Positions 42,587 to 51,455 of a stretch of 64,000 bases of DNA are shown here, piece after piece (position 1 is the stretch's first letter; each line of letters opens with the position of its first letter). The notes under the pieces were generated by a model that worked only from the letters and a program-made list of their open reading frames with translations, did not search any database and was not told the origin of the DNA. A program made the position numbers and the translations under genes. The stretch spans positions 2,170,001 to 2,234,000 of the forward strand of contig OZ252283.1 in assembly GCA_965250025.1 (NCBI GenBank). The letters are read 5' to 3'. The DNA comes from CBDDLD01 sp965250025 (GTDB lineage: Bacteria > Bacteroidota > Bacteroidia > Flavobacteriales > Flavobacteriaceae).

Positions 42587-44182
42587 TTATAGATTGAGAA
42601 TTAAAAACTCGCCTTTTAAAGGCTCAAGATGTTTAGACAAAAAAGGGATTAGTGCTTCTCCATATTCCAGATAAAACTCTGAAAAATTCACTTTGCGTTC
42701 TTGCAGAGATTGCCCGGGAAATAATTGTTCTTGTAAATCAGTCATTCGCATCACTTCATCAGAGAGTTTACGCTTTTGTGCTTTCAGAAGGCGTTTTTCT
42801 AAATGATTTAAACCTTTTAACTGTTTTTTCTCTTGTGCTTTTACAGCACCTAAAAACGATTTATCAGTGGAAGCCGCTAAGTTATACATATGCTCAAACT
42901 GTACCTCTAATGCTTTTCGTTGTGGCGAAAAATCAATATCTATGTTAGATATTTTGCGTACTTTTTTATTGATAAACGTATCACGTTTAAGAAACATATC
43001 TTTAGTGGATATGTCTAAGCGTTCTAGTTTTTCCAACTGTTTTTTTGACCTTATCAATACTGAATTCCTTAATAATAGTATTGGAAATGGCACACTTTGA
43101 GCTTCAAAATTACGCTTTAACTGCAACCAATAGGCCAATTCTCCACCACCTCCTACATAACATAGGTTCGGCAGAATGACTTCCTGATATAACGGACGCA
43201 TAATGACATTTGGCGAAAATCGTTCCGGGTGGTCTTCGATCTCTTTCTTTAACGCTTCTTCACTCCATGTTATGTTAGTATTATTTACCTTATAACTATC
43301 CTCTTCGTATACAACACGCTCTCTAAGTCCCTTTTTAATATAGAAGAAATTAATGGTTCTCGGATTGACCTGTACTTTATAATCCAAGTCTTCAATAACA
43401 CGATTTGCTGCTTCTACTTCCTGATGTGAGATGGTGTTCAGTAGATCTTTTTCTATATAAGGGGCAAAGCGTTGCTTTAATGCTTTATCATCTGCATCTA
43501 TGATAACTAAACCATAGGCTCCAAATAGTTTATTTGCTATGTATCTGGTTGCTCCGGAAAGGTTTTCATGCGTTGTGTAGGCTTCCTTAAACCATTGTTT
43601 CAAGGTTTCTGCATTTTCTCCTTTTCCAAATTCTGAAGCTATAACCTCGTACAATGCTTCAAGACCTTCTGTATCAAAATGTCCAACTGCTCCAAATGCG
43701 TCTTTATTCCACTGTATTTTTTTGCCTTTAAAATTGAAATAGTTGATCTCATCAAAATCATGATCCTCCGACGCCATCCAGTAGACAGGCACAAAATTAT
43801 AATCTTGATACTGCTCTTTCAGCTGCTTGGTCAAATTGATTACCGATATGATCTTATAAAGAAAATAAAGTGGTCCTGTAAACAGATTTAATTGATGACC
43901 TGTAGTAATCGTATACGTATTCTGATCTTTTAAATATGCAATGTTTTGGAATGTCAGATCAGACGTTTCAACACCTTTATATTGTTTTTTAAGCACTTCC
44001 GCTAGTACTTGTCTGTCTTCTATTTTAAAGTGTTTTGATTTTTCTTCTATCTGAAGTTTGAAGTTCTCTACAGTTGGAAACCGGTTGTAAAGCGCTTTTA
44101 ACTCTGGTTTTTGATCAAGATAATCGCAAATAATCCTAGAGAAGTAATTCGTTTCCCTAAATGAAATGCATTCCGTTGGCAT
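42587..44182 (-). CDS. bshC: Bacillithiol biosynthesis cysteine-adding enzyme BshC
   Basis: BshC ligates cysteine to glucosaminyl-malate in the last step of bacillithiol synthesis. The 531-aa protein shows the BshC pattern throughout: an N-terminal Rossmann-like half with TITTGHQLNLFTGPLYFLYKI (about 93-113) and MASEDHDFDEI (about 139-149), a VRPLYQEVILPNLCYVGGGGE-like segment (about 322-342), and a long C-terminal coiled coil (about 420-490). The start is ATG at 44182. bshA and bshB are not in the window, as is usual in Bacteroidota. A PLP decarboxylase follows 3 nt later. Confidence 0.94.
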   Translation of the reverse strand: MPTECISFRETNYFSRIICDYLDQKPELKALYNRFPTVENFKLQIEEKSKHFKIEDRQVLAEVLKKQYKGVETSDLTFQNIAYLKDQNTYTITTGHQLNLFTGPLYFLYKIISVINLTKQLKEQYQDYNFVPVYWMASEDHDFDEINYFNFKGKKIQWNKDAFGAVGHFDTEGLEALYEVIASEFGKGENAETLKQWFKEAYTTHENLSGATRYIANKLFGAYGLVIIDADDKALKQRFAPYIEKDLLNTISHQEVEAANRVIEDLDYKVQVNPRTINFFYIKKGLRERVVYEEDSYKVNNTNITWSEEALKKEIEDHPERFSPNVIMRPLYQEVILPNLCYVGGGGELAYWLQLKRNFEAQSVPFPILLLRNSVLIRSKKQLEKLERLDISTKDMFLKRDTFINKKVRKISNIDIDFSPQRKALEVQFEHMYNLAASTDKSFLGAVKAQEKKQLKGLNHLEKRLLKAQKRKLSDEVMRMTDLQEQLFPGQSLQERKVNFSEFYLEYGEALIPFLSKHLEPLKGEFLILNL

Positions 44183-44297
44183 AGTGTAATAATTATGCGA
44201 TAAAGATAATGCGCTTCTATATTTTATCTGCTAATATTTAGTTAATTCGTTTTCACCATTAATTTTCATTAGTTTTATCGCAAATAATATAACTCTA

Positions 44298-46772
44298 ATG
44301 CAAAAGATTTTCACGCTTTTATTATGCATCGTAAGCTATACATTAACAGCGCAAAGTATAGCTTCTCCAAGTCAGTTCTTAGGATATGACATTGGTACTG
44401 AATTTTCCAGACATCACCAGGTTGTTGACTATTATAAACACATCGCTGATCTTCTTCCTAATCAGGTAAAGCTAGAGCAATATGGTACGACTTACGAACG
44501 TCGACCATTATATTTAGCTTATATCTCTAGTTCTGAAAACATACAAAATCTTGAGTCTATCCGTGAGGATAATTTAAAGCGTGCTGGTCTTCTGGAAGGC
44601 ACCATTACAAATCCTAACATCGCCATTGTGTGGTTAAGTTATAATGTACATGGTAATGAGGCTTCCGCTACTGAAGCATCTATGCTGACATTGTATAAAT
44701 TATTGACCGAAAACCAAGAATGGTTGAAGAATACTGTGGTTATTATTGATCCATGCGTTAATCCTGATGGTCGTGACCGCTATGTCAACTGGTATAATGA
44801 GACAGCAAGTAAACCATACGATATTGATCAACAAGCCAGTGAACATCATGAACCCTGGCCTAGTGGAAGGCCCAATCATTACCTTTTTGATCTCAACAGG
44901 GATTGGGCTTGGGCTACTCAGATAGAATCGTCTACCAGATTATATGCCTATAATAAATGGTTACCACATATTCATGTTGATTTTCATGAACAAGGGATTA
45001 ATGAACCTTATTATTTTGCACCTGCTGCCGAACCTTTTCATGAGATCATCACGGACTGGCAACGCGATTTCCAAACTGAAATCGGAAAGAATCATGCCAA
45101 GTACTTTGATAAAGAAGGGTGGTTATATTTTACCCGTGAACGTTTTGACCTCTTCTATCCAAGTTATGGAGACACCTACCCAACATATATGGGAGCTATT
45201 GGTATGACCTATGAGCAAGCCGGTCATGGTATGGCAGGATTGGGTATTTTGAATGATGAAGGTATTGTTCTTACTCTGGTTGATCGTTTGACCCACCATA
45301 CCACTACAGGTTTATCCACTGTGGAAATGGCTTCAAAGAATGCCGACAAACTGACCTCTGAATTCTCAAAATTCTTTGATAATTCCAATCTCAAATATAA
45401 AAGTTATGTCCTTCAAGGGAATGAGGATAACATCAATCGTTTAAAAGTACTTCTCGACAAGCATGACATCAGTCATACTAACGCCAATCAAAGTAAGGTT
45501 ACCGGATACGATTATAGTACAGGAAAACAAGGTTCTATGAATCTTACAAATGCTAATATTGTTGTACATACAAATCAACCTAAGGGTAAAATGGTTAAAG
45601 TGCTGTTTGAGCCTAATGCCAAATTAAGTGATTCACTAACTTATGATATTACAGCATGGAGTGTTCCTTATGCTTATGGGCTAAAAGCTATAGCTAGTAC
45701 TTCTGAAGTGAGCAGTACAAAGCTAATGGAACGAAAAGCATTACAAAAGTTAACTGATGCTTATGGTTATGTCAGCAAATGGAATTCTATTGATGATGCT
45801 CAATTTTTAGCACAATTATTAAAACAGCAGTTTAAAGTACGTTTTTCAGAAAAACCTTTTACCTCAAACGGACAACGTTTTGAACGTGGTTCTTTGATCA
45901 TTACTAAAGGCGATAATAAACACATCAAAGATTTCTTAGGTCAGCTCAATAGTATTGCCCAAGAGCACTCACAAACACTCTCAATCATAAACTCCGGATT
46001 TTCAGATGCCATTCCAGATATTGGTTCTCCTGATGTGAAGTTGATCAATAAACAAAAGATTGCTTTACTTTCTGGCGAGGGTACCTCTTCTCTGAGTTAC
46101 GGGGAGTTATGGCACTTTTTTGAACAACAATTGCACTATCCAATAACCACTATTAATACCGATGATCTTGGCAGTACAAATCTTGATAAATTTAATGTAC
46201 TCATCATGCCAAATGGTTATTACAATAGCATTCTCAAAGATAATGTTATGACCAAACTTAAAGACTGGATAAGACGTGGCGGTAAGCTAATAGCTATAGA
46301 TGGTGCTTTACGAAGTTTTGCAGGAAAAGATGGTTTTAGCCTTAATTACAAGAAGAGCGAAAAAAACCCTCCTTCAAATAACCTCACTCCTTATGCGGAA
46401 CGAGAACGTGAGTATACCAATTCATTAATTACCGGAGCTATTTTTAAAGCTAAAATAGATCACACACATCCCATGGCTTTTGGATATAATGACCATTATT
46501 TCACACTGAAACTTGGCAGTACAGCATACGATATACTAGATGGCGGGTTTAATGTTGCTCATATAGACGACCCTAAGGTTTACTCGGGTTTTGCTGGAAA
46601 GAATGCACTTAACAATTTATCCAACACTTTAGTTTTTGGAGAGGATCGTATTGGGAATGGTAGTATTATCTATATGGTTGATAACACGCTGTTCAGAAGT
46701 TTCTGGGAAAATGGTAAACTCTTTTTAGTGAATGCTATTTTCTTTGTAAATAACAATGCTTACGAACTGTAA
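44298..46772 (+). CDS. Secreted M14 zinc carboxypeptidase with C-terminal glutamine-amidotransferase-like domain
   Basis: This 824-aa protein has a signal peptide (about 1-19, ending LTAQ). The M14 domain (about 40-340) has HxxE in VHGNEAS (H118, E121), an NPDGRDR segment, the third zinc ligand in DFHEQG (near 229) and the general base Glu in YEQAGHG (near 305). The catalytic set is complete. The region from about 590 (IALLSGEG...LIMPNGYY...LKDWIRRGGKLIAIDG) resembles a class I glutamine-amidotransferase-like domain without its Cys. Peptide scavenging outside the cytoplasm is likely. A small gene follows 11 nt later. Confidence 0.9.
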   Translation: MQKIFTLLLCIVSYTLTAQSIASPSQFLGYDIGTEFSRHHQVVDYYKHIADLLPNQVKLEQYGTTYERRPLYLAYISSSENIQNLESIREDNLKRAGLLEGTITNPNIAIVWLSYNVHGNEASATEASMLTLYKLLTENQEWLKNTVVIIDPCVNPDGRDRYVNWYNETASKPYDIDQQASEHHEPWPSGRPNHYLFDLNRDWAWATQIESSTRLYAYNKWLPHIHVDFHEQGINEPYYFAPAAEPFHEIITDWQRDFQTEIGKNHAKYFDKEGWLYFTRERFDLFYPSYGDTYPTYMGAIGMTYEQAGHGMAGLGILNDEGIVLTLVDRLTHHTTTGLSTVEMASKNADKLTSEFSKFFDNSNLKYKSYVLQGNEDNINRLKVLLDKHDISHTNANQSKVTGYDYSTGKQGSMNLTNANIVVHTNQPKGKMVKVLFEPNAKLSDSLTYDITAWSVPYAYGLKAIASTSEVSSTKLMERKALQKLTDAYGYVSKWNSIDDAQFLAQLLKQQFKVRFSEKPFTSNGQRFERGSLIITKGDNKHIKDFLGQLNSIAQEHSQTLSIINSGFSDAIPDIGSPDVKLINKQKIALLSGEGTSSLSYGELWHFFEQQLHYPITTINTDDLGSTNLDKFNVLIMPNGYYNSILKDNVMTKLKDWIRRGGKLIAIDGALRSFAGKDGFSLNYKKSEKNPPSNNLTPYAEREREYTNSLITGAIFKAKIDHTHPMAFGYNDHYFTLKLGSTAYDILDGGFNVAHIDDPKVYSGFAGKNALNNLSNTLVFGEDRIGNGSIIYMVDNTLFRSFWENGKLFLVNAIFFVNNNAYEL

Positions 46773-46783
46773 TTTCTATAGTT

Positions 46784-47107
46784 ATGTGGGAAGACGAGTT
46801 AAAATTCTATGATAGTCTGGTTACTAAAAACCCTAATTTTGAGCGCAAGGGCAAGAAGATGATTTATACATCGGCTAACGGGTATATGTTTTCATTGCTT
46901 AATAAAGCGGGTGAAATTGGCATACGATTGCCTAAACCTGTTGCTAAGCAGTTTATGGAAGATTATAACACTGGAGAGTATAGATCTTATGGTGCTAAAA
47001 TGAAAGATTATGTCTTAGTGCCCAGAACATTATACGATCAAACAGAGGTAATTGGTGAGTATTTACAAATGAGCTATGAATACGTCATGTCGCTACCTCC
47101 GAAATAG
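46784..47107 (+). CDS. Small TfoX-N-like protein
   Basis: This is a 107-aa cytoplasmic protein. The order GKKMIYTSANGYMFSLL, GEIGIRLPKPVAKQF and MKDYVLVPRTLYDQ resembles the TfoX/Sxy N-terminal domain (MmcQ/YjbR-like fold), where a small beta sheet is followed by helices. I consider this a likely but not certain assignment. No regulator of competence is nearby (cinA is 4 kb away). It lies 11 nt after the carboxypeptidase gene on the same strand and converges with rimO. Confidence 0.6.
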   Translation: MWEDELKFYDSLVTKNPNFERKGKKMIYTSANGYMFSLLNKAGEIGIRLPKPVAKQFMEDYNTGEYRSYGAKMKDYVLVPRTLYDQTEVIGEYLQMSYEYVMSLPPK

Positions 47108-47117
47108 TACAAACAGA

Positions 47118-48422
47118 TCAATTAACAACCTCACCATAAAGGTCAAAATCTTCAGCCTCAGTTACTTTTATTGTCGTATACTCTCCTGTTTTTAAATACG
47201 TTGTTGACGCATCAATAAGAACTTCATTATCTACATCCGGAGAATCAAATTCAGTTCTACCTATAAAATAATTGCCTTCTTTCCGGTCAATAACGACTTT
47301 AAATTCTTGTCCTATTTTGGACTGATTCAATTCCCAGGAGATTTGAGATTGAATTTCCATAATCTCATTGGCCCGTTGTATTTTAATCGCCTCCGGGACA
47401 TCATCCTCTAAATTATAAGCATGCGTATTTTCTTCATGAGAATATGTAAAGCACCCTAAGCGTTCAAAACGCATGGCTTTCACCCATTGTTTTAAAGTCT
47501 GAAAATCATCTTCGGTTTCACCAGGATAGCCTACAATTAACGTAGTTCTTATAGTCATTCCAGGTACAGCTGCTCTAAAATCCTTAAGTAGCTTCGTGGT
47601 TTTTTCTTTGGTAGTACCTCGTCTCATACTTTTTAGAATACTGTCTGAAATATGCTGTAATGGTATGTCGAGATAATTACATATTTTAGGTTCGCGTTTC
47701 ATAACCTCCAATACATCCATTGGAAACCCAGTCGGAAAAGCATAATGTAAACGTATCCATTCAATACCATCTACTTTAACCAAATGCTCCAGAAGCTCGG
47801 CAAGATTTCTTTTTTTATAAAGGTCTAAGCCATAGTATGTAAGATCCTGAGCAATCAATATCAGTTCTTTTACGCCATTAGCTGCTAATTTTTCTGCTTC
47901 GGTTACTAAATCTTCAATTGGCGTAGAGCGATGTTTACCTCTCATTAGTGGTATAGCACAAAAACTACAAGGCCTGTCACAGCCTTCTGCTATTTTTAAA
48001 TAGGCGTAATTTTTTGGCGTAGTGGTTAAGCGTTCTCCAATTAGCTCATGCTTGTAATCAGCACCTAATGCTTTTAAAAGTAATGGTAATTCAGTAGTAC
48101 CAAAATACTGATCGACATTAGGTATTTCTTTTTGCAGATCTGGCTTATAGCGTTCACTAAGACATCCGGTAACAAATACTTTATCAACTTCACCATTTTC
48201 TTTCTTTTGCATGTACTCCAGAATGGTATTCACGCTTTCTTCTTTGGCATTATTTATAAAACCACAAGTATTAATGACTACAACATTTCCCTCCTGCTCA
48301 TGAACAACTTCTTTACCATTAGCTTTGAGTTGCCCCATTAGCACTTCACTATCGTATACATTTTTACTACAGCCTAATGTAATGACATTGATCTTATTCT
48401 TCTTTAATGTTTTTGTACGCAT
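47118..48422 (-). CDS. rimO: Ribosomal protein uS12 methylthiotransferase RimO
   Basis: RimO adds a methylthio group to Asp89 of ribosomal protein S12. The 434-aa radical-SAM enzyme has the N-terminal cluster cysteines C18 (LGCSKN), C53 (NTCGF) and C87 (TGCLSE), the radical-SAM triad C148-xxx-C152-xx-C155 (CDRPCSFC), and a C-terminal TRAM domain (about 370-430). The order distinguishes it from MiaB. A -7 element lies 19 nt upstream. ftsY, rpmG and rpmB lie beyond the serine hydrolase, an arrangement common in this phylum. Confidence 0.96.
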   Translation of the reverse strand: MRTKTLKKNKINVITLGCSKNVYDSEVLMGQLKANGKEVVHEQEGNVVVINTCGFINNAKEESVNTILEYMQKKENGEVDKVFVTGCLSERYKPDLQKEIPNVDQYFGTTELPLLLKALGADYKHELIGERLTTTPKNYAYLKIAEGCDRPCSFCAIPLMRGKHRSTPIEDLVTEAEKLAANGVKELILIAQDLTYYGLDLYKKRNLAELLEHLVKVDGIEWIRLHYAFPTGFPMDVLEVMKREPKICNYLDIPLQHISDSILKSMRRGTTKEKTTKLLKDFRAAVPGMTIRTTLIVGYPGETEDDFQTLKQWVKAMRFERLGCFTYSHEENTHAYNLEDDVPEAIKIQRANEIMEIQSQISWELNQSKIGQEFKVVIDRKEGNYFIGRTEFDSPDVDNEVLIDASTTYLKTGEYTTIKVTEAEDFDLYGEVVN

Positions 48423-48441
48423 GGCATTCTAAATGAGTTTG

Positions 48442-48449
48442 CAAAGATA
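48442..48449 (-). promoter_or_regulatory. Probable -7 element of rimO
   Basis: Minus-strand TATCTTTG matches TAnnTTTG and lies 19 nt before the ATG at 48422. The -33 region has no TTTG at the right distance. Confidence 0.45.
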
Positions 48450-48503
48450 CAAGGTAAATTAAACCTTTTGGTATATTTATGAGTCTTATGTAAAAACTTA
48501 ACC

Positions 48504-49583
48504 ATGAAACTTATACCATTTCGCATACTTTTATTATGTATCACAGTCCTACTATCTTGTTCAAGTGACAATGATTCTTCTAATGATCAAGGGGCAGTAA
48601 TCGAAAACATATACTTTCCGCCTCAAAATTCAGACCTTTGGGCAACGAAATCAATTTCAGAATTAGGATGGAATGAAACCGAACTCCAACCGCTCCTTGA
48701 GTTTTTAGACGATAAGCATACTAAGAGCTTTATGATGCTTCATGATGGGAAAATTGTTATTGAATCTTATTTTGACGGACACACAAACACGACACCTTGG
48801 TATTGGGCCAGTGCAGGTAAAACTTTAACCTCAACAGTTACCGGTATTGCTGAAGATGAAGGTTTAATGACTATTAATGACAACGTTTCTGATTATTTAG
48901 GTTCAGGTTGGACAAGTGCTCCACTTGAAAAAGAAAATTTAATCACTTGTAAACATCTATTATCGATGAACTCCGGATTAGATGATAGCTTAGGAGATGA
49001 TGTATCGCCTTCAAACCTACATTATATTGCTGATGCAGGTACGCGTTGGGCTTATCATAATGTTTATGTAAAACTTCAAGATGTTGTAGCTGCCGCCAGC
49101 AATCAAAGTTGGTCAACATATTTCAATACTAAACTAAGAGATCGAATAGGCATGACAGGTGCATGGATACAAACAGGTAACTATAGTGTGTATTGGAGTA
49201 CTTCGAGGAGTATGGCACGATTTGGATTATTGGTTTACGCAGATGGCAAATGGGAAAATGAGCAGATTATTCCTGAATCTTACTTATACGATGCTATAAA
49301 TACTTCTCAAAACATAAACCAAGCTTATGGCTACATGTGGTGGCTTAATGGAAAATCTTCATTTAGATTACCTCAATCTCAAATTGAATTCAGTGGCGAA
49401 TTTATTCCGGGTGCGCCAAACGACATGTACTGTGCCTTAGGAAAAAATGATCAAAAAATATATATCGTTCCTAGTCAAAAACTCGTTATTATTAGAATGG
49501 GAAACGCTGCTGACACCGAAAATTTCGCCTTATCGGATTTTGACAACCAATTATGGCTAAGAATTAATGCTTTGATTGATTAG
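48504..49583 (+). CDS. Lipoprotein serine hydrolase of the beta-lactamase (class C-like) family
   Basis: This 359-aa lipoprotein (Cys19 in LLSCSSDND) carries the serine beta-lactamase/DD-peptidase fold. SxxK is S103-AG-K106 (WASAGKTLTS) and YxN is Y184-H-N186. A closing KTG-equivalent is not clear, so it is more like an esterase or D-aminopeptidase of family S12 than a resistance enzyme. The acidic residues after the Cys suggest surface display. It lies between rimO and ftsY, divergent from rimO. Confidence 0.87.
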   Translation: MKLIPFRILLLCITVLLSCSSDNDSSNDQGAVIENIYFPPQNSDLWATKSISELGWNETELQPLLEFLDDKHTKSFMMLHDGKIVIESYFDGHTNTTPWYWASAGKTLTSTVTGIAEDEGLMTINDNVSDYLGSGWTSAPLEKENLITCKHLLSMNSGLDDSLGDDVSPSNLHYIADAGTRWAYHNVYVKLQDVVAAASNQSWSTYFNTKLRDRIGMTGAWIQTGNYSVYWSTSRSMARFGLLVYADGKWENEQIIPESYLYDAINTSQNINQAYGYMWWLNGKSSFRLPQSQIEFSGEFIPGAPNDMYCALGKNDQKIYIVPSQKLVIIRMGNAADTENFALSDFDNQLWLRINALID

Positions 49584-49585
49584 TT

Positions 49586-50539
49586 CTATTTGAAAAACGA
49601 ATCTACGAACTCGTATTTATTGAATACTTGTAAATCCTCTATGCCTTCGCCTACCCCTATGTACTTAACCGGTATTTGAAACTGATCGCTTATGCCGATA
49701 ACTACACCGCCTTTAGCTGTACCATCTAATTTGGTCACTGCTAAAGAAGTGACTTCTGTAGCTGCTGTAAATTGTTTGGCTTGCTCAAAAGCATTCTGAC
49801 CTGTTGAGCCATCTAAAACCAACATGACATCATGCGGTGCATCATCAACTACTTTTTGCATGACACGTTTTACCTTGGTCAGCTCATTCATCAGGTTAAC
49901 TTTATTGTGTAATCGACCAGCAGTATCTATGATCACCACATCTGCATTATGAGTTACTGCACTTTGTAATGTATCAAAAGCTACAGATGCAGGATCACTG
50001 CCCATAGCTTGCTTTACGATAGGAATATCAACCCGATCTGCCCATACTTGCAGTTGATCTATAGCTGCTGCCCTGAACGTATCTGCTGCTCCTAGAACAA
50101 CATTCAATCCTTGTTGTTTAAATTGATATGCCAGTTTTCCAATAGTAGTGGTCTTACCCACACCATTGACACCAACAACCATAATAACATGAGGTTTATT
50201 ACCTTGTGGTATTGAAAACTCAGTAGCTTCGCCTGTATTTGTCTCGGACAATAGTGCTGCTATTTCTTCTCTAAGAATCCTATTAAGTTCTGAAGTTCCT
50301 AAATATTTATCTTTTGCCACCCGTGCTTCTATACGCTCAATAACTTTAAGAGTTGTATTTACGCCAACATCACTGGTAACCAATACCTCTTCAAGATTAT
50401 CGAGAACATCGTCATCGACTTTAGATTTACCTGCAACAGCTTTATTTAGCTTATTAAAGAATGAAGATTTAGATTTTTCCAGACCTTTATCTAAGGTTTC
50501 CTTCTTCTCTGAGGAAAATATTTTTTTGAAAAAACTCAT
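49586..50539 (-). CDS. ftsY: Signal recognition particle receptor FtsY
   Basis: FtsY docks SRP-ribosome complexes at the membrane and is an SRP-type GTPase. The 317-aa chain has a short N domain (about 15-105), G1 GVNGVGKT (123-130), DTFRAAA (G2 region, about 156), DTAGR (G3, about 206), and TKLDG (G4) near 268 followed by the GVGEGIEDL closing motif. The acidic A domain of E. coli FtsY is missing, as in most Bacteroidota. It has its own promoter (50613-50643) behind the terminator of the ribosomal genes. Confidence 0.96.
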   Translation of the reverse strand: MSFFKKIFSSEKKETLDKGLEKSKSSFFNKLNKAVAGKSKVDDDVLDNLEEVLVTSDVGVNTTLKVIERIEARVAKDKYLGTSELNRILREEIAALLSETNTGEATEFSIPQGNKPHVIMVVGVNGVGKTTTIGKLAYQFKQQGLNVVLGAADTFRAAAIDQLQVWADRVDIPIVKQAMGSDPASVAFDTLQSAVTHNADVVIIDTAGRLHNKVNLMNELTKVKRVMQKVVDDAPHDVMLVLDGSTGQNAFEQAKQFTAATEVTSLAVTKLDGTAKGGVVIGISDQFQIPVKYIGVGEGIEDLQVFNKYEFVDSFFK

Positions 50540-50612
50540 GAGATTTTTATTTGCTTTGGTAGTACAACAACCTTGCCTAACTGATTAACTGAAACCTTGT
50601 CAGGTTATGTAC

Positions 50613-50643
50613 CAAATATAGCCATAAAAAAACTGCTTTCAAA
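50613..50643 (-). promoter_or_regulatory. Promoter of ftsY, with -33 inside the upstream terminator loop
   Basis: Minus-strand TTTG (50643-50640), a 19-nt spacer and TATATTTG (50620-50613) match the consensus exactly. The -33 falls in the loop of the terminator at 50626-50656. The leader to the ATG at 50539 would be about 65-70 nt. Confidence 0.75.
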
Positions 50644-50656
50644 TGAAAGCAGTTTT
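50626..50656 (-). terminator. Terminator of the rpmB-rpmG-DUF4295 operon
   Basis: AAAACTGCTTTC / GAAAGCAGTTTT is a perfect 12-bp stem with a 4-nt loop, and on the minus strand ends in seven T. It lies 23 nt past the DUF4295 stop. Confidence 0.92.
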
Positions 50657-50678
50657 ATATATCTGTATAGATGTCAGA

Positions 50679-50831
50679 TTATTTTTTACTTAAAAAATCA
50701 TTGACAAATTCTGGTGCCATTACTGATTCTACAAACATGTATGCACCTGTCTTTGGAGATTTAACCATTTTTATAGCTTTTGTCAATCTCTTTGATCCTG
50801 TTTGTAACGATGCTACTGATTTCTTTGCCAT
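50679..50831 (-). CDS. DUF4295 family protein
   Basis: This is a 50-aa basic protein beginning MAKKSVASLQTGSKRLTK and ending with NDFLSKK. It matches DUF4295, a short family specific to Bacteroidota that is always encoded next to rpmB and rpmG and is thought to be ribosome-associated. Its ATG lies 7 nt after the rpmG stop. It is too short for common gene-length cut-offs, so it can be missed. Its composition (about 10 Lys/Arg) and operon place fit an RNA-binding role. Confidence 0.93.
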   Translation of the reverse strand: MAKKSVASLQTGSKRLTKAIKMVKSPKTGAYMFVESVMAPEFVNDFLSKK

Positions 50832-50838
50832 GACTTAA

Positions 50839-51021
50839 TTATTTTATCTCTTTATGTACTGTCATACGCTTAAGGATAGGATTAAATTTTTTAATCTCCA
50901 TTCTGTCCGGCGTATTCTTTTTGTTCTTAGTTGTAATGTATCTTGAAGTTCCTGGCATACCAGAAGCTTTGTGCTCTGTGCACTCTAAGATGACCTGTAT
51001 TCTATTTCCTTTTTTTGCCAT
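50839..51021 (-). CDS. rpmG: 50S ribosomal protein bL33
   Basis: The 60-aa protein begins MAKKGNRIQVILECTEH and has TSRYITTKNKKNTPDRMEIKK typical of bL33, here split as TSRYITTKNKKN and DRMEIKKFNP. It has one Cys near the start and no zinc-binding CxxC pairs, so it is the zinc-independent (C-) form. It is the middle gene of the rpmB-rpmG-DUF4295 operon. Confidence 0.97.
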   Translation of the reverse strand: MAKKGNRIQVILECTEHKASGMPGTSRYITTKNKKNTPDRMEIKKFNPILKRMTVHKEIK

Positions 51022-51048
51022 TGTAAGTATACTTTAGCTTAAATACTT

Positions 51049-51285
51049 TTATTTATAAAATCCTTTCGCTCTAGCTTCTTTTAGCGCTGCAGAGATACCA
51101 ATCTTATTGATAGTCTTTAAAGCTGAAGTAGAAACTTTTAACGTTACCCATTTATCTTCTTCAGGAATATAAAAACGCTTTTTAATTAAATTCGCATCAA
51201 ACTTGCGTTTTGTTTTATTCATAGCATGAGAAACATTGTTTCCAACCATTGCTTTTTTCCCAGTAAGTTCACAAACTCTTGACAT
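51049..51285 (-). CDS. rpmB: 50S ribosomal protein bL28
   Basis: The 78-aa protein begins MSRVCELTGKKAMVGNNVSH, the usual bL28 start, and contains NKTKRKFDANL and VSTSALKTINKIG. The single Cys5 lacks the CxxC partners of the zinc form. It is the first gene of the operon; the promoter at 51416-51446 gives it a leader of about 120 nt. Confidence 0.97.
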   Translation of the reverse strand: MSRVCELTGKKAMVGNNVSHAMNKTKRKFDANLIKKRFYIPEEDKWVTLKVSTSALKTINKIGISAALKEARAKGFYK

Positions 51286-51415
51286 CTTTTTCTAACTTTA
51301 GGTATGTTATTTTTCTCTGTTAATTTTTATTTTTTTATTCATCAGAAATGATATTCTAAATCCTAAATTCAATAAAATCTAAATATTCAAAACTTGGATA
51401 TTTTAAAACAGGGTG

Positions 51416-51446
51416 CAAATTTAGTAAAACTTTATGTTTCAACAAA
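51416..51446 (-). promoter_or_regulatory. Promoter of the rpmB operon
   Basis: Minus-strand TTTG (51446-51443), a 19-nt spacer and TAAATTTG (51423-51416) match the consensus exactly. It lies directly after the cinA stop. The start site would be near 51409-51411, so the leader is about 124 nt, A/T-rich and without an obvious stable hairpin. Confidence 0.75.
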
Positions 51447-51455
51447 CTTAAAACT

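Noticed and set aside
42138..42674. 178-codon open frame antisense to the PLP decarboxylase
   Set aside because: The opposite strand carries a clear enzyme with a catalytic Lys and intact motifs; the antisense product has no recognisable domain and crosses the bshC boundary.
48504..49583. Antibiotic-resistance beta-lactamase
   Set aside because: SxxK and YxN are present but no clear KTG motif; it is a lipoprotein more like S12 esterases or peptidases.
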